Shown: piece by piece, positions 13,204 through 19,359 of the stretch
How positions within the stretch are numbered: the stretch's first letter is position 1
Layout: each line of letters opens with the position of its first letter
Source: a virus
IMG/VR virus record: IMGVR_UViG_3300020580_000052
Location: 1-25,403 of that record
Length of the DNA stretch: 25,403 nt
Direction: 5' to 3' (one strand)
Made by a program: the position numbers and the translations under genes
The notes under the pieces: model-generated
What the model saw: only the letters and a program-made list of their open reading frames with translations
The model's database searches: none
What the model was told of the DNA's origin: nothing

Positions 13204-13539
13204 ATGTACGATAGCACAAACGTAATTCAAACGACTTTACCAGGCAATACCACCTTTAGCAGTCTTATTGATCCATCATTGCCAGACAATGTAGTAAGAG
13301 TATATACTGGAGCACCCGGTGTTTCATTACCTACTGATGCACCATCAGGTGCTACTGGTACAAACGGATTCACTTTGCTTCAATTAGGAACAACACAATT
13401 TTATCAAGAACAAGGCGCAGTATGGATGCGATCAGTGGCATTGTCAGTGACAGGCCCTCAACCATGGTTTAAACTACTACCCCTATTAATCCTAATGCAG
13501 CCTATGGATATCCATATGGACTCACAAATCTGTCACTAG
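13204..13539 (+). CDS. Knob-domain fibre protein, N-terminal part (frameshifted)
   Basis: A 111-residue frame with an AAAGGA ribosome site. Residues about 20-92 form one pyocin-knob-like module: NVVRVYTGAPGVSLPTDAPS, GTNGFTLLQL, FYQEQGAVWMRS and GPQPWFKLL. After TTTAAA near 13468-13473 the frame runs into 19 unrelated residues. In contrast, the -1 frame from 13473 continues without a stop as TTTPINPNAAYGYPYG into the gene at 13545. One extra A in the AAA run would join both frames into one protein of about 205 residues. I infer a one-base deletion or sequence error in a single two-module gene, and less likely programmed shifting. Modules of this kind sit at fibre tips. Confidence 0.65.
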   Translation: MYDSTNVIQTTLPGNTTFSSLIDPSLPDNVVRVYTGAPGVSLPTDAPSGATGTNGFTLLQLGTTQFYQEQGAVWMRSVALSVTGPQPWFKLLPLLILMQPMDIHMDSQICH

Positions 13540-13544
13540 AATAT

Positions 13545-13820
13545 ATGGCACTAACTAGTACTGAATCCCTTTCGTCTCATTTAATACCGGGCATTTATAT
13601 TGGTGATGTTAATGAGTGTTCTAATCTTGGTGCTGAAATTCCTACTGGAGCTACCGGTCATGGTTTTGCGATGGAAGTTAAAACATTCCCGTTTATATAT
13701 AGTGGTGCAACTCGTCAAGGTTATGTTCAAACATATACTGATACTGCCGGCGAATGGAAACGAGTAGCTACAATCCCAGGTGGAAATTTTGGCTCTTGGG
13801 TCCAAGTAGCAACATTCTAA
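13545..13820 (+). CDS. Knob-domain fibre protein, C-terminal part
   Basis: A 91-residue frame. It contains a second pyocin-knob-like module: LIPGIYIGDVNECSNLGAEI, PTGATGHGFAMEVKTF, GYVQTYTDTAGEWKRVA and FGSWVQVATF. The pattern (GIY, NLG-x-x-PTGATG, Q-x-YTD, W-x-R, W) parallels that of the preceding frame, so the two are tandem copies of one module. No ribosome site precedes the ATG at 13545, and the same frame stays open upstream to 13473. This supports its being the second half of the 13204 gene. Its TAA abuts the stop of the convergent Nudix gene with no terminator between. Confidence 0.65.
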   Translation: MALTSTESLSSHLIPGIYIGDVNECSNLGAEIPTGATGHGFAMEVKTFPFIYSGATRQGYVQTYTDTAGEWKRVATIPGGNFGSWVQVATF

Positions 13821-14267
13821 TCAATAAATCTCTTCCACAAGTTTAATCTTGTCTTGAATAGTCTCAACTTTAACCGTGTTCCACAGTCCAGGATGTAAGG
13901 GCTGTGGATGAGCCTTTAAGGGACTCCAGCAATATCCATCATGTTCTACATTCAAATCAGGAATGAATTCATCATCTACGATAACAATATATGTATAATA
14001 GAAAAAATTTGTATCAGGTGAAGTATATGTTTCTAGAGGAATAATTTTTTTAGAAGAAACATGAAACCCAACTTCCTCATACATTTCGCGTTCTAAACAT
14101 TCAATGTTGTTTTCACCAGATTCTTTCTTTCCGCCAACAAGGCCCCAAGTCCCAGAATAAGAGCCTTCATCTGATCTTAGTAACCACAGAAATCGTTTTG
14201 TTTTTAATGAGTAGATCAAAGCACCAGCAGCTTCGATAATTTTTGGTTGTGTGTAAATTTTGTTCAT
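13821..14267 (-). CDS. Nudix hydrolase
   Basis: A 148-residue protein from the ATG at 14267. A longer frame from a TTG at 14300 would run through a hairpin and a promoter-like box and is unlikely. The Nudix box G-x5-E-x7-RE-x-x-EE-x-G-F is complete: Gly46, Glu52, Arg60, Glu61, Glu64, Glu65 and Gly67. These bind the metal and cleave nucleoside diphosphates linked to another group (X). The surrounding beta strands (AAGALIYS, FLWLLRSDEG, GTWGLVGGK) are typical of MutT-like enzymes. Phages use such enzymes to clean nucleotide pools or to remove caps from RNA or cofactors, and the substrate cannot be told here. A TAAATA box lies 5 bases before the start and no Shine-Dalgarno is seen, so the mRNA may be leaderless. 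Confidence 0.92.
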   Translation of the reverse strand: MNKIYTQPKIIEAAGALIYSLKTKRFLWLLRSDEGSYSGTWGLVGGKKESGENNIECLEREMYEEVGFHVSSKKIIPLETYTSPDTNFFYYTYIVIVDDEFIPDLNVEHDGYCWSPLKAHPQPLHPGLWNTVKVETIQDKIKLVEEIY

Positions 14268-14272
14268 ACAGA

Positions 14273-14280
14273 TATTTACG
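14273..14280 (-). promoter_or_regulatory. Late-like box CGTAAATA five bases before the Nudix start
   Basis: The minus strand reads CGTAAATA TCTGT ATG. If it is a late promoter, transcription would begin at or next to the ATG. The same close spacing occurs at the two genes around 22476-22505. Confidence 0.35.
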
Positions 14281-14286
14281 CACTTG

Positions 14287-14316
14287 AGCACTGGGAGCAA
14301 AAAAGCGCCCAGTGCT
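14287..14316. repeat. Inverted repeat between the 49-residue ORF and the Nudix gene
   Basis: AGCACTGGG and CCCAGTGCT (9 bp) flank a loop with a run of six A (six T on the minus strand). On the minus strand the first arm can also pair imperfectly with GCGCT just before TTTTTT, which would make a terminator. The two pairings exclude each other, as in an attenuator. A simple terminator or processing hairpin is also possible. Confidence 0.5.
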
Positions 14317-14333
14317 TATGACATGATTTTAAA

Positions 14334-14483
14334 TCAAGTTATTGGAGGTTCTTCATGCGGAGGGATGGGATTAACCAGTGGTGCGGGTTCAGGTGCAGGG
14401 TTACCAACTTGTGTCGCCATAAGACACACAATTTTTGCTTCAGCTTCTTTGATAATCTTTTCGATATCTGATAGTATAGACAT
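14334..14483 (-). CDS. Small 49-residue Pro-rich protein
   Basis: A short frame with a strong ribosome site: TTAGGAGAG six bases before the ATG at 14483. The product starts MSILSDIEKIIKEAEAKIVC, an amphipathic helix with a Cys, and continues into a Pro-rich tail (NPAPEPAPLVNPIPPHEEPP). A helix plus Pro-rich tail could be a small adaptor or inhibitor, but no family was recognised. It has a late-like box (CTTAAATA, 14516-14523) 32 bases upstream and an inverted repeat after it. Size, ribosome site and independent promoter support a real gene. Confidence 0.6.
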   Translation of the reverse strand: MSILSDIEKIIKEAEAKIVCLMATQVGNPAPEPAPLVNPIPPHEEPPIT

Positions 14484-14515
14484 TTAACTCTCCTAAATTG
14501 TAAATTGAGTAAAAG

Positions 14516-14523
14516 TATTTAAG
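14516..14523 (-). promoter_or_regulatory. Late-like box CTTAAATA before the 49-residue ORF
   Basis: The minus strand reads CTTAAATAC, 32 bases before ATG 14483, after the end of the small-gene operon at 14560. It fits the NNTAAATA pattern of the other late boxes but is weaker than the consensus. Confidence 0.45.
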
Positions 14524-14559
14524 AAAAGAATCCTACAAAAATCCTATACTTTGTATCTA

Positions 14560-14778
14560 TTAGTTACTCTTAGTTATCTGCCAAGCTCGAAATGCTTGTG
14601 TTATATCTACATAAACTTGAACTACTGGATTGTAGTCAAAGGGTTCTCTGCGTGAGACTCTTACTGTGGCATTATCTACTTGTCCTGAATCAATTTGACT
14701 TTGAACATAATGAAAGAAATCTTGAACTTTAAAGAAATTTTGCAATACAGCAACACCGTTTAGTTTATAATCATCCAT
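14560..14778 (-). CDS. Small hypothetical protein at the end of the second small-gene cluster
   Basis: A 72-residue protein of unknown function. It begins MDDYKLNGVAVLQNFFKVQD, has a helical middle (FFHYVQSQIDSGQVDNATV) and a beta-like part (VVQVYVDITQAFRAW). It lacks the GD-x-VY strand and LKYA-type tail, so it is not a clear member of the SH3-like family, although its start is coupled to the upstream member by an 8-base overlap. The stop is followed by a weak inverted repeat (TACAAA/TTTGTA) and a T-rich stretch that may end the operon. Confidence 0.65.
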   Translation of the reverse strand: MDDYKLNGVAVLQNFFKVQDFFHYVQSQIDSGQVDNATVRVSRREPFDYNPVVQVYVDITQAFRAWQITKSN

Positions 14779-14968
14779 ATTTTATCCTGTATAACAATGA
14801 TTCGTTTTCAGAAAGTTCTATTACTTCATTCGGAATCCAATAAAAGTCATCGTCACTATCCACATCATACCAATGTATAGGATCGCTTTCATAGTAACCT
14901 ACGACCGTTCCTACCTTTTTCTTTTCAGTATTAAACAGGACAGTTCCAATTGGTAACATATTATCCAT
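14771..14968 (-). CDS. Second-cluster SH3-like small protein (copy 1)
   Basis: A 65-residue protein: MDNMLPIGTVLFNTEKKKVG, then VDSDDDFYWIPNEVIEL and the tail SENESLLYRIKYG. It is a near twin of the next gene upstream, sharing MLPIGTVLFN, the SDDxxxW segment and the tail spacing. IGTVLFN-x-x-x-K-x-G is the strand motif of the family in the first cluster. The pair looks recently duplicated. Overlaps both neighbours by 8 bases. Function unknown, with an acidic surface (pattern DSDDD) in the middle. Confidence 0.75.
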   Translation of the reverse strand: MDNMLPIGTVLFNTEKKKVGTVVGYYESDPIHWYDVDSDDDFYWIPNEVIELSENESLLYRIKYG

Positions 14969-15152
14969 GTTTTATAACATAAAAGAGTGCTTCTTTTTCA
15001 GGAACCAATTCAACGTCTTGTGGAGCCCAAAACCATTCATCGTCAGAATCTATATCATAATAATTTTTTTCATATGAATATCCGATGACCATCCCCATTT
15101 TCTTATATTTGTTATTGAACAATACTGTTCCGATTGGTAGCATATCAGGCAT
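14961..15152 (-). CDS. Second-cluster SH3-like small protein (copy 2)
   Basis: A 63-residue protein: MPDMLPIGTVLFNNKYKKMG, then YYDIDSDDEWFWAPQDVELV and the tail PEKEALFYVIKHG. It pairs with the gene at 14771. Its start lies inside a 19-bp sequence (15140-15158) identical to 5531-5549 in the first cluster, so the start MPDM is shared with the unrelated-looking member at 5247-5543. This points to exchange at gene junctions. Function unknown. Confidence 0.75.
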   Translation of the reverse strand: MPDMLPIGTVLFNNKYKKMGMVIGYSYEKNYYDIDSDDEWFWAPQDVELVPEKEALFYVIKHG

Positions 15153-15402
15153 ATTTTATTTGTATCGCTAATTTGTTTTGTGGTGTGTTTGGGTCAACTT
15201 TAATCAAATGATCTGGGTTTGCAACAAATCTAAATTTGATTTCGATTATATCTGCCTCATCTTCATATACTAATAAAATATGATCTTCTATATTTTTGTA
15301 TGTCTGAATTCCTCTGACTACACAGAAAAATCCTGGGTGGTCATCATTTACAACTTGTTTGAAGTCGTAATAGACTAAATCGCCTTTGTTGAAATCAATC
15401 AT
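15145..15402 (-). CDS. Second-cluster SH3-like small protein with typical tail
   Basis: An 85-residue protein. FNKGDLVYYDFKQVVNDDHPG (about 4-24) has the GDLVYY strand, and the centre contains an FFCVVRGIQTY strand and a basic/acidic stretch. The tail KVDPNTPQNKLAIQIKYA is the full family signature. Its 3' coding end is nearly identical to that of the gene at 5783-5977 (38 of 43 bases by eye at 15150-15192), while the upstream parts differ. It overlaps its neighbours by 8 bases at both ends. Function unknown. Confidence 0.76.
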   Translation of the reverse strand: MIDFNKGDLVYYDFKQVVNDDHPGFFCVVRGIQTYKNIEDHILLVYEDEADIIEIKFRFVANPDHLIKVDPNTPQNKLAIQIKYA

Positions 15403-15661
15403 TTTTTATTTTATGAACTAACATTTCTTTTTCGTTATCGAAAAATATACAATCATGCGTAGGCCAATGTGTTCTAAACGTAACGCATTCAGGAAATGAT
15501 CTATAATCAACATATGCGCCAGCTAAATTTTGCATAGTGATTTCACCATATTGCTTTTCTTTCCAATTAAATGCATATTCTTTGGCAAGAAAGTGTTTGT
15601 CATACTTCTGCATTTCTTTTTGGATGGCTATCTTCTTTTCTCGCCAAGTTTTGCCTGACAT
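15395..15661 (-). CDS. Divergent second-cluster small protein
   Basis: An 88-residue protein. The first 27 residues are basic and helical (TWREKKIAIQKEMQKYDKHF). Then comes a beta-rich part (YGEITMQNLAGAYVDYRSF and CVTFRTHW), and the end NEKEMLVHKIKND keeps only the spacing of the family tail. The GD-x-VY strand is absent, so family membership is tentative. It overlaps the next gene by 8 bases and begins three bases after the stop of the zinc-ribbon gene. Function unknown. Confidence 0.65.
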   Translation of the reverse strand: MSGKTWREKKIAIQKEMQKYDKHFLAKEYAFNWKEKQYGEITMQNLAGAYVDYRSFPECVTFRTHWPTHDCIFFDNEKEMLVHKIKND

Positions 15662-15664
15662 GAT

Positions 15665-15853
15665 TTATTTCTCGTTATCCCAACCGTATGTTAGGCCACA
15701 ACTTAAACATTCTCTGTATTCAATGAATCTAATTTCATCATCATTAAGAGGTTTAAGCTTGCCTTCAGAAATTTTACCATTATAATAAGGACAGTTTTCT
15801 AACTTATCAGATTCTATCTGAATATTAACACATCCACAAATTTTACATTGCAT
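15665..15853 (-). CDS. Small zinc-ribbon protein
   Basis: A 62-residue protein with two Cys pairs, C3-KI-C6 and C49-LS-C52, plus Cys8 and Cys21. The layout CxxC ... CxxC with short beta segments fits a zinc ribbon of the type found in small phage regulators and in RNA-polymerase- or translation-interacting proteins. The charged middle (EGKLKPLNDDEIRFIEYREC) has no known motif. It lies between the helicase-like gene and the small-gene cluster in one operon, with a weak Shine-Dalgarno (AAAGGAAATT). The ligand and target are unknown. Confidence 0.75.
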   Translation of the reverse strand: MQCKICGCVNIQIESDKLENCPYYNGKISEGKLKPLNDDEIRFIEYRECLSCGLTYGWDNEK

Positions 15854-15865
15854 TTGAAATTTCCT

Positions 15866-17350
15866 TTAATCTATCAAATTTAATTCTTCATTTTGATACA
15901 TAGAATTATTCATAGTCTTATGACCTCTCACTTTTTTATCAACGTCAGGCAATCTAACCATAATAATTATGTCATCTTTGTTGTGTTTGCCACTCAAAAC
16001 AAATTTTTTCCAACTGTTTTTGTGTTTTCCAGGACCATCGAGTATTAAAATTTGATCTGTGAAGTTGTGTTGAGTAGAGATATTCTTATCTAACCAATTT
16101 TCCATGTAGTCATACTTATTTTTACTTGCATTATGCCTGCTGAAGGACCCGTAAGATGTAGTTCCTTCGTTTTTATGTTCTATGTCTATCTTGTGCTGAA
16201 TTTCAGCGTCAGTCAAATTATTTCCTATATTTACAAATTTGTACCTTTTATTCGACGCCACTCCCCTTTTTTGGGCCATGCGTCTACTAAGCTTACCACT
16301 ATATTGATTTACTGATATCTGTCCGGCCGCAAGTTCAAATGATTGGACTTCTGTATATACTTTAATCTTATAACCAACTTCATGATAGTGAAACACTCTG
16401 CCAGAGGCTTGTATGATAGTGTTATACGGTGATTTCGATTTCCAATCATGCCAAAATACTATATCTTTGTGAAAACCGACTTCCGTTGATCTTGTGCAAG
16501 TTTGATTTATAACCAATAATACCCTCAGTGAGGTATCTTGCTCATAACTCTCACGCATCCTACTTATGTATGACGAATGTTTAGACCAGTCAAATCCTTC
16601 ACCACCTTTAATTACTTTAATTTTCAAATTAATTTTCGCATTCTTAGAAGAGGCCAATAACAGTTTTTCAAGAGCATGTTGTTTTTTACCTAACTGAGTT
16701 ATACGTAATACTCCAATGAATTTATCTTTAGAATAGAATAATTCGTCTAAAGCAGTGTTTCCTTGTGGTGTAATGATATTAGCTATATCATCATAAAATT
16801 GTTCTGCTTCTTCAACTAAATTGTTCGCTAAAAACCAAGCGGCACCTCTATAAGAGGCGGGCGGAACAAATTCAGTTTTATATGGGTCCAAATCACTGCA
16901 CAACATTTCTTCGTTCGAGGCTGAATACCCTAATACTTTTATATGCTCTTTTTGAAGTCTCTTATATACCTTAATTGCAAAAGTTTGTTCAGAGTCAGTT
17001 CCGTAATCAGATTCATTAAAATGCAAATAAAAAGGTTTTTTGCGTTTATCTAATACATCAAGCCGATTCTCTAGGTCAGTAATATCGCGGGACAGGAAAA
17101 CCTCAAACCCATTTTCCTCTAACTCTTCGAGTTGTTCCTTTTCATCTAGCCTATCTAGCGCTGAAAAATATATATGAACAGCGTCGGGTGTGAGAGTTTT
17201 GAAACAAATGCTTATTCCTCTCTTACCAGATTTTATTGGTGCAATTGCAGCAACGCAATCTGAATTTAAAAGGCCTGGCTGCAATTGTTTTTCGCAATAT
17301 TCAAATATTTCTGGTCTATTTTGTTCAAACCATTTTTTAGTGTAGATCAT
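15866..17350 (-). CDS. Degenerate SF2 helicase-like protein
   Basis: A 494-residue protein. The ATG at 17350 has AAGGAG five bases upstream and overlaps the HNH stop as ATGA, so it is preferred over an ATG eight codons earlier. Motifs in SF2 order: a phosphate-loop-like APIKSGKRG near 37-45, a Walker B-like YLHFNESDYG near 108-117, a motif III-like GYSAS near 141-145 and a motif VI-like QASGRVFHY near 314-322. The key positions deviate: GKR instead of GKT/S, and NESD instead of DExD. It may therefore be an inactive or unusually tuned ATPase. The C-terminal 150 residues are basic (KLSRRMAQKRG, GKHKNSWKKF). It follows an HNH endonuclease gene, an arrangement suggesting DNA or RNA remodelling, but the substrate is unknown. 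Confidence 0.7.
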   Translation of the reverse strand: MIYTKKWFEQNRPEIFEYCEKQLQPGLLNSDCVAAIAPIKSGKRGISICFKTLTPDAVHIYFSALDRLDEKEQLEELEENGFEVFLSRDITDLENRLDVLDKRKKPFYLHFNESDYGTDSEQTFAIKVYKRLQKEHIKVLGYSASNEEMLCSDLDPYKTEFVPPASYRGAAWFLANNLVEEAEQFYDDIANIITPQGNTALDELFYSKDKFIGVLRITQLGKKQHALEKLLLASSKNAKINLKIKVIKGGEGFDWSKHSSYISRMRESYEQDTSLRVLLVINQTCTRSTEVGFHKDIVFWHDWKSKSPYNTIIQASGRVFHYHEVGYKIKVYTEVQSFELAAGQISVNQYSGKLSRRMAQKRGVASNKRYKFVNIGNNLTDAEIQHKIDIEHKNEGTTSYGSFSRHNASKNKYDYMENWLDKNISTQHNFTDQILILDGPGKHKNSWKKFVLSGKHNKDDIIIMVRLPDVDKKVRGHKTMNNSMYQNEELNLID

Positions 17351-18051
17351 ACTATCTCCTTTCTGGACTTGCATTTATCAAAATGCCAGCGCTTCATAAC
17401 ATTTTGTTGGCCACTTAACCTACAATGAGGACATTGTACGATTGGACTCATTCGCTTTTGTTTTACTTTAGTCAATTTTGCATAACACTTAATTTTATGT
17501 CGAGGTAAATTCCATGAATGAAATAGTTTCTTGCAATGCTCACACTCATGAGTCGGTGCTAATTTATCTTTATTTTCTTCTCTATATTTTCTACCTGCTT
17601 CTGCTATCTTTAGTCTTGTTTCTTCAGATTTTGTTGTTCCGATTAAACCTTTACTTATATTTTGTTTATGATCTTCGGATAAGGTAGAACCTACTTTAGC
17701 TTTTCTAATTTTAGCTTTTCGTTCTTCTGTAAATATTGTTCCTTCTTGTGCTTTTGCAGTAAGCTCTCGAATCCATCCGAATCTTTTATTCTTTGATCTG
17801 GCGCCGCTAAACTTTGCAGTCGATACTGTCATCATATGAACAGCTAGAATTAAATCTCTGTTGCCTGGATAAATTTTAACCAAGAGTTGATGTGCCAAAA
17901 AGTGTTCAGGGGCAGTAAGTGCAACCAAATTTGTAACGGCATCTTTTCCACCTAGACATTTTGGGATAATATGGTGTAATTCTGAATAACCCGTAAGTTT
18001 TCGATTTTGGGCGCGAGTTATAAGAAGATTGTAATGTTTTTCATAGTTCAT
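17347..18051 (-). CDS. HNH endonuclease with NUMOD-like repeats and two zinc knuckles
   Basis: A 234-residue protein. The HNH motif covers residues 24-54: ELHHIIPKCLGG (His26, His27), then NLVAL (Asn41) and EHFLAH (His50, His54). Residues about 106-152 hold NUMOD3-type repeats (FTEERKAKIRKAKVG, LSEDHKQNISKG, KSEETRLKI), DNA-binding elements of homing endonucleases. Two Cys/His knuckles follow, with Cys170, Cys173, His185 and Cys189, and then Cys207, Cys210, His223 and Cys227. T4-like phages often carry such mobile nucleases next to structural genes, and this one sits just past the major capsid gene. A sigma70-type promoter ends six bases before the ATG, so the mRNA may lack a leader. Confidence 0.88.
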   Translation of the reverse strand: MNYEKHYNLLITRAQNRKLTGYSELHHIIPKCLGGKDAVTNLVALTAPEHFLAHQLLVKIYPGNRDLILAVHMMTVSTAKFSGARSKNKRFGWIRELTAKAQEGTIFTEERKAKIRKAKVGSTLSEDHKQNISKGLIGTTKSEETRLKIAEAGRKYREENKDKLAPTHECEHCKKLFHSWNLPRHKIKCYAKLTKVKQKRMSPIVQCPHCRLSGQQNVMKRWHFDKCKSRKEIV

Positions 18052-18052
18052 T

Positions 18053-18087
18053 CTTGCATTATATAAGAGCCTATACGAAAATGCAAG
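18053..18087 (-). promoter_or_regulatory. Sigma70-type promoter of the HNH operon, with flanking inverted repeat
   Basis: On the minus strand, TTGCAT (18086-18081), 17 bases, TATAAT (18063-18058). The -10 is perfect. CTTGCAT and ATGCAAG (18053-18059 and 18081-18087) form an inverted repeat that brackets the core promoter and could bind a regulator. The ATG at 18051 is about seven bases after the -10, so transcription would start at the start codon. Confidence 0.72.
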
Positions 18088-18098
18088 TCTATATTAGT

Positions 18099-18126
18099 AA
18101 AAATGGACACCGAAGTGTCCATTTTT
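18099..18126 (-). terminator. Terminator after the major capsid gene
   Basis: On the minus strand AAAAATGGACAC, loop TTCG, GTGTCCATTTTT. A 12-bp perfect stem with the very stable UUCG tetraloop and a T-run, 26 bases after the capsid stop. It separates late capsid transcription from the HNH operon promoter. Confidence 0.92.
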
Positions 18127-18151
18127 AATCAACATATTACCAAACAAAAAA

Positions 18152-19330
18152 TCAAGAAAACTGAAGATTTGTAATTGCGATTTCACCAAGATAGTCAGCC
18201 GAATTTCCGAAGGAACTTGCCGTATTTGTGAGTTCAACATATCCATAACGAGTCATAAAGCCAATTACTGGTTCGAACGTATTTGGATCCAATACAACAC
18301 CGCTTGACATCAACGGAATGTAAGGACAATAAAACGCTGCGGCATCGGCCTCAGACGAACCCTTGTAACCAACTAGAACTGGTGTTGAGTCATTTGCATA
18401 GCTATTGACATAAACACGCATTGCTCCGTTGAGGGTGCCCACGAATTTGGTATTTGTAGGTGCCTCGAATGTTCCTTCAGTAGTGCGAGCAAAAGCTGAA
18501 GTTGTTGCTGATTGCAATACAGTCAATGCAGCTGGGGAAACGATACACCAGTTACCAGCACCACGACGAGTACGTTGAGCGATCAAGTTTGCAGTACGGT
18601 TGATAAGAACAGCCAATGCTGCATGTTCGTCACCAACGAATGTTGCTGTACCGCTAACTGCTGATTGATCGTATGTGTATTCAGTTGAAGCTAGAGCATA
18701 CAATGAACCAAGAATTTCTTGGTCGATTTCAACAGTAATTTCTTGTGCTAGTGCTGCCATGATTTCTGCTTCGATATCAAGACCGTGCATTGCTTGAGCA
18801 TCTTGTGCAGATTCAAAAGTCCAACGTGCTGATAGCTTACGAGTGCGAGCTTCAACAGTTTGCTTCAAAATCTGGATGTTCAAACGACGACCAGGTACGC
18901 CTTCAAGTGTAGCTGTAGAATCAGCACGACCAGTAGCGGAGCTACCAGAGTATGCAACAGCAATCTTGAATGGTGATAGTGCTTCATCACCGCTTGTAGT
19001 GCTTGTGTTAAATGTGCTGCTATCAGTCATATTGTCTGCGTAACGAACACGTAGAGTATGGATCTGAGAAACAGGACCAGTCATTGGCTGAACACCAATA
19101 ATTTCGTTAGCGATCACAGTTGGCATCACACGACGAATGACCGGAAGAATAACACGGTTTAAAGTCGCAACGTTACCAGCAGTAGTGCCGCCAGCAGTTG
19201 CATTTTCCAACAAGTTTTTGCGAGTATTTTCCAATACCGCAGCCATTGCCGTACGACGAGATCCTTGCAGTCCATCCAACAGGGCTGTCTTGGTCTCACC
19301 CCAACGGCTTTCAAGTAGTTCTTGTGACAT
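18152..19330 (-). CDS. 23: Major capsid protein, gp23 family
   Basis: A 392-residue protein (T4 gp23 is 521). The segment NRVILPVIRRVMPTVIANEI, followed by IGVQPMTGP (about 58-86), is the hallmark of the T4-type shell protein. SQIHTLRVRY (88-97) and the C-terminal MTRYGYVELTNTASSFGNSA (about 356-375) also fit. It forms the hexameric head lattice (HK97-type fold). T4 gp21 cuts gp23 after Glu in an (I/L)xE context, and a matching site here is LLE42, which would remove a 42-residue N-terminal delta domain. This is inference. A strong Shine-Dalgarno (AAGGAG) is eight bases before the ATG. It is the last gene of the core-protease-scaffold-shell unit and has its own terminator. Confidence 0.97.
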   Translation of the reverse strand: MSQELLESRWGETKTALLDGLQGSRRTAMAAVLENTRKNLLENATAGGTTAGNVATLNRVILPVIRRVMPTVIANEIIGVQPMTGPVSQIHTLRVRYADNMTDSSTFNTSTTSGDEALSPFKIAVAYSGSSATGRADSTATLEGVPGRRLNIQILKQTVEARTRKLSARWTFESAQDAQAMHGLDIEAEIMAALAQEITVEIDQEILGSLYALASTEYTYDQSAVSGTATFVGDEHAALAVLINRTANLIAQRTRRGAGNWCIVSPAALTVLQSATTSAFARTTEGTFEAPTNTKFVGTLNGAMRVYVNSYANDSTPVLVGYKGSSEADAAAFYCPYIPLMSSGVVLDPNTFEPVIGFMTRYGYVELTNTASSFGNSADYLGEIAITNLQFS

Positions 19331-19359
19331 TAAAATTTCTCCTTAAATTGTCATTTACT

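Noticed and set aside
13464-13476. Programmed -1 frameshifting on TTTAAAC in the knob gene.
   Set aside because: The heptamer is in the wrong frame (TTT AAA C instead of T TTA AAC), and slippage would place a TAA in the site. A one-base deletion explains the data better.
13821-14300. A longer Nudix protein starting at the TTG at 14300.
   Set aside because: The extra codons run through a stable hairpin and a late-like box, and the ATG at 14267 gives the normal family start.
17347-18051. Insertion sequence or transposase next to the capsid gene.
   Set aside because: The protein is an HNH/NUMOD-type nuclease, and no terminal inverted repeats or target duplications are visible around it. The nearby inverted repeat only brackets its promoter.
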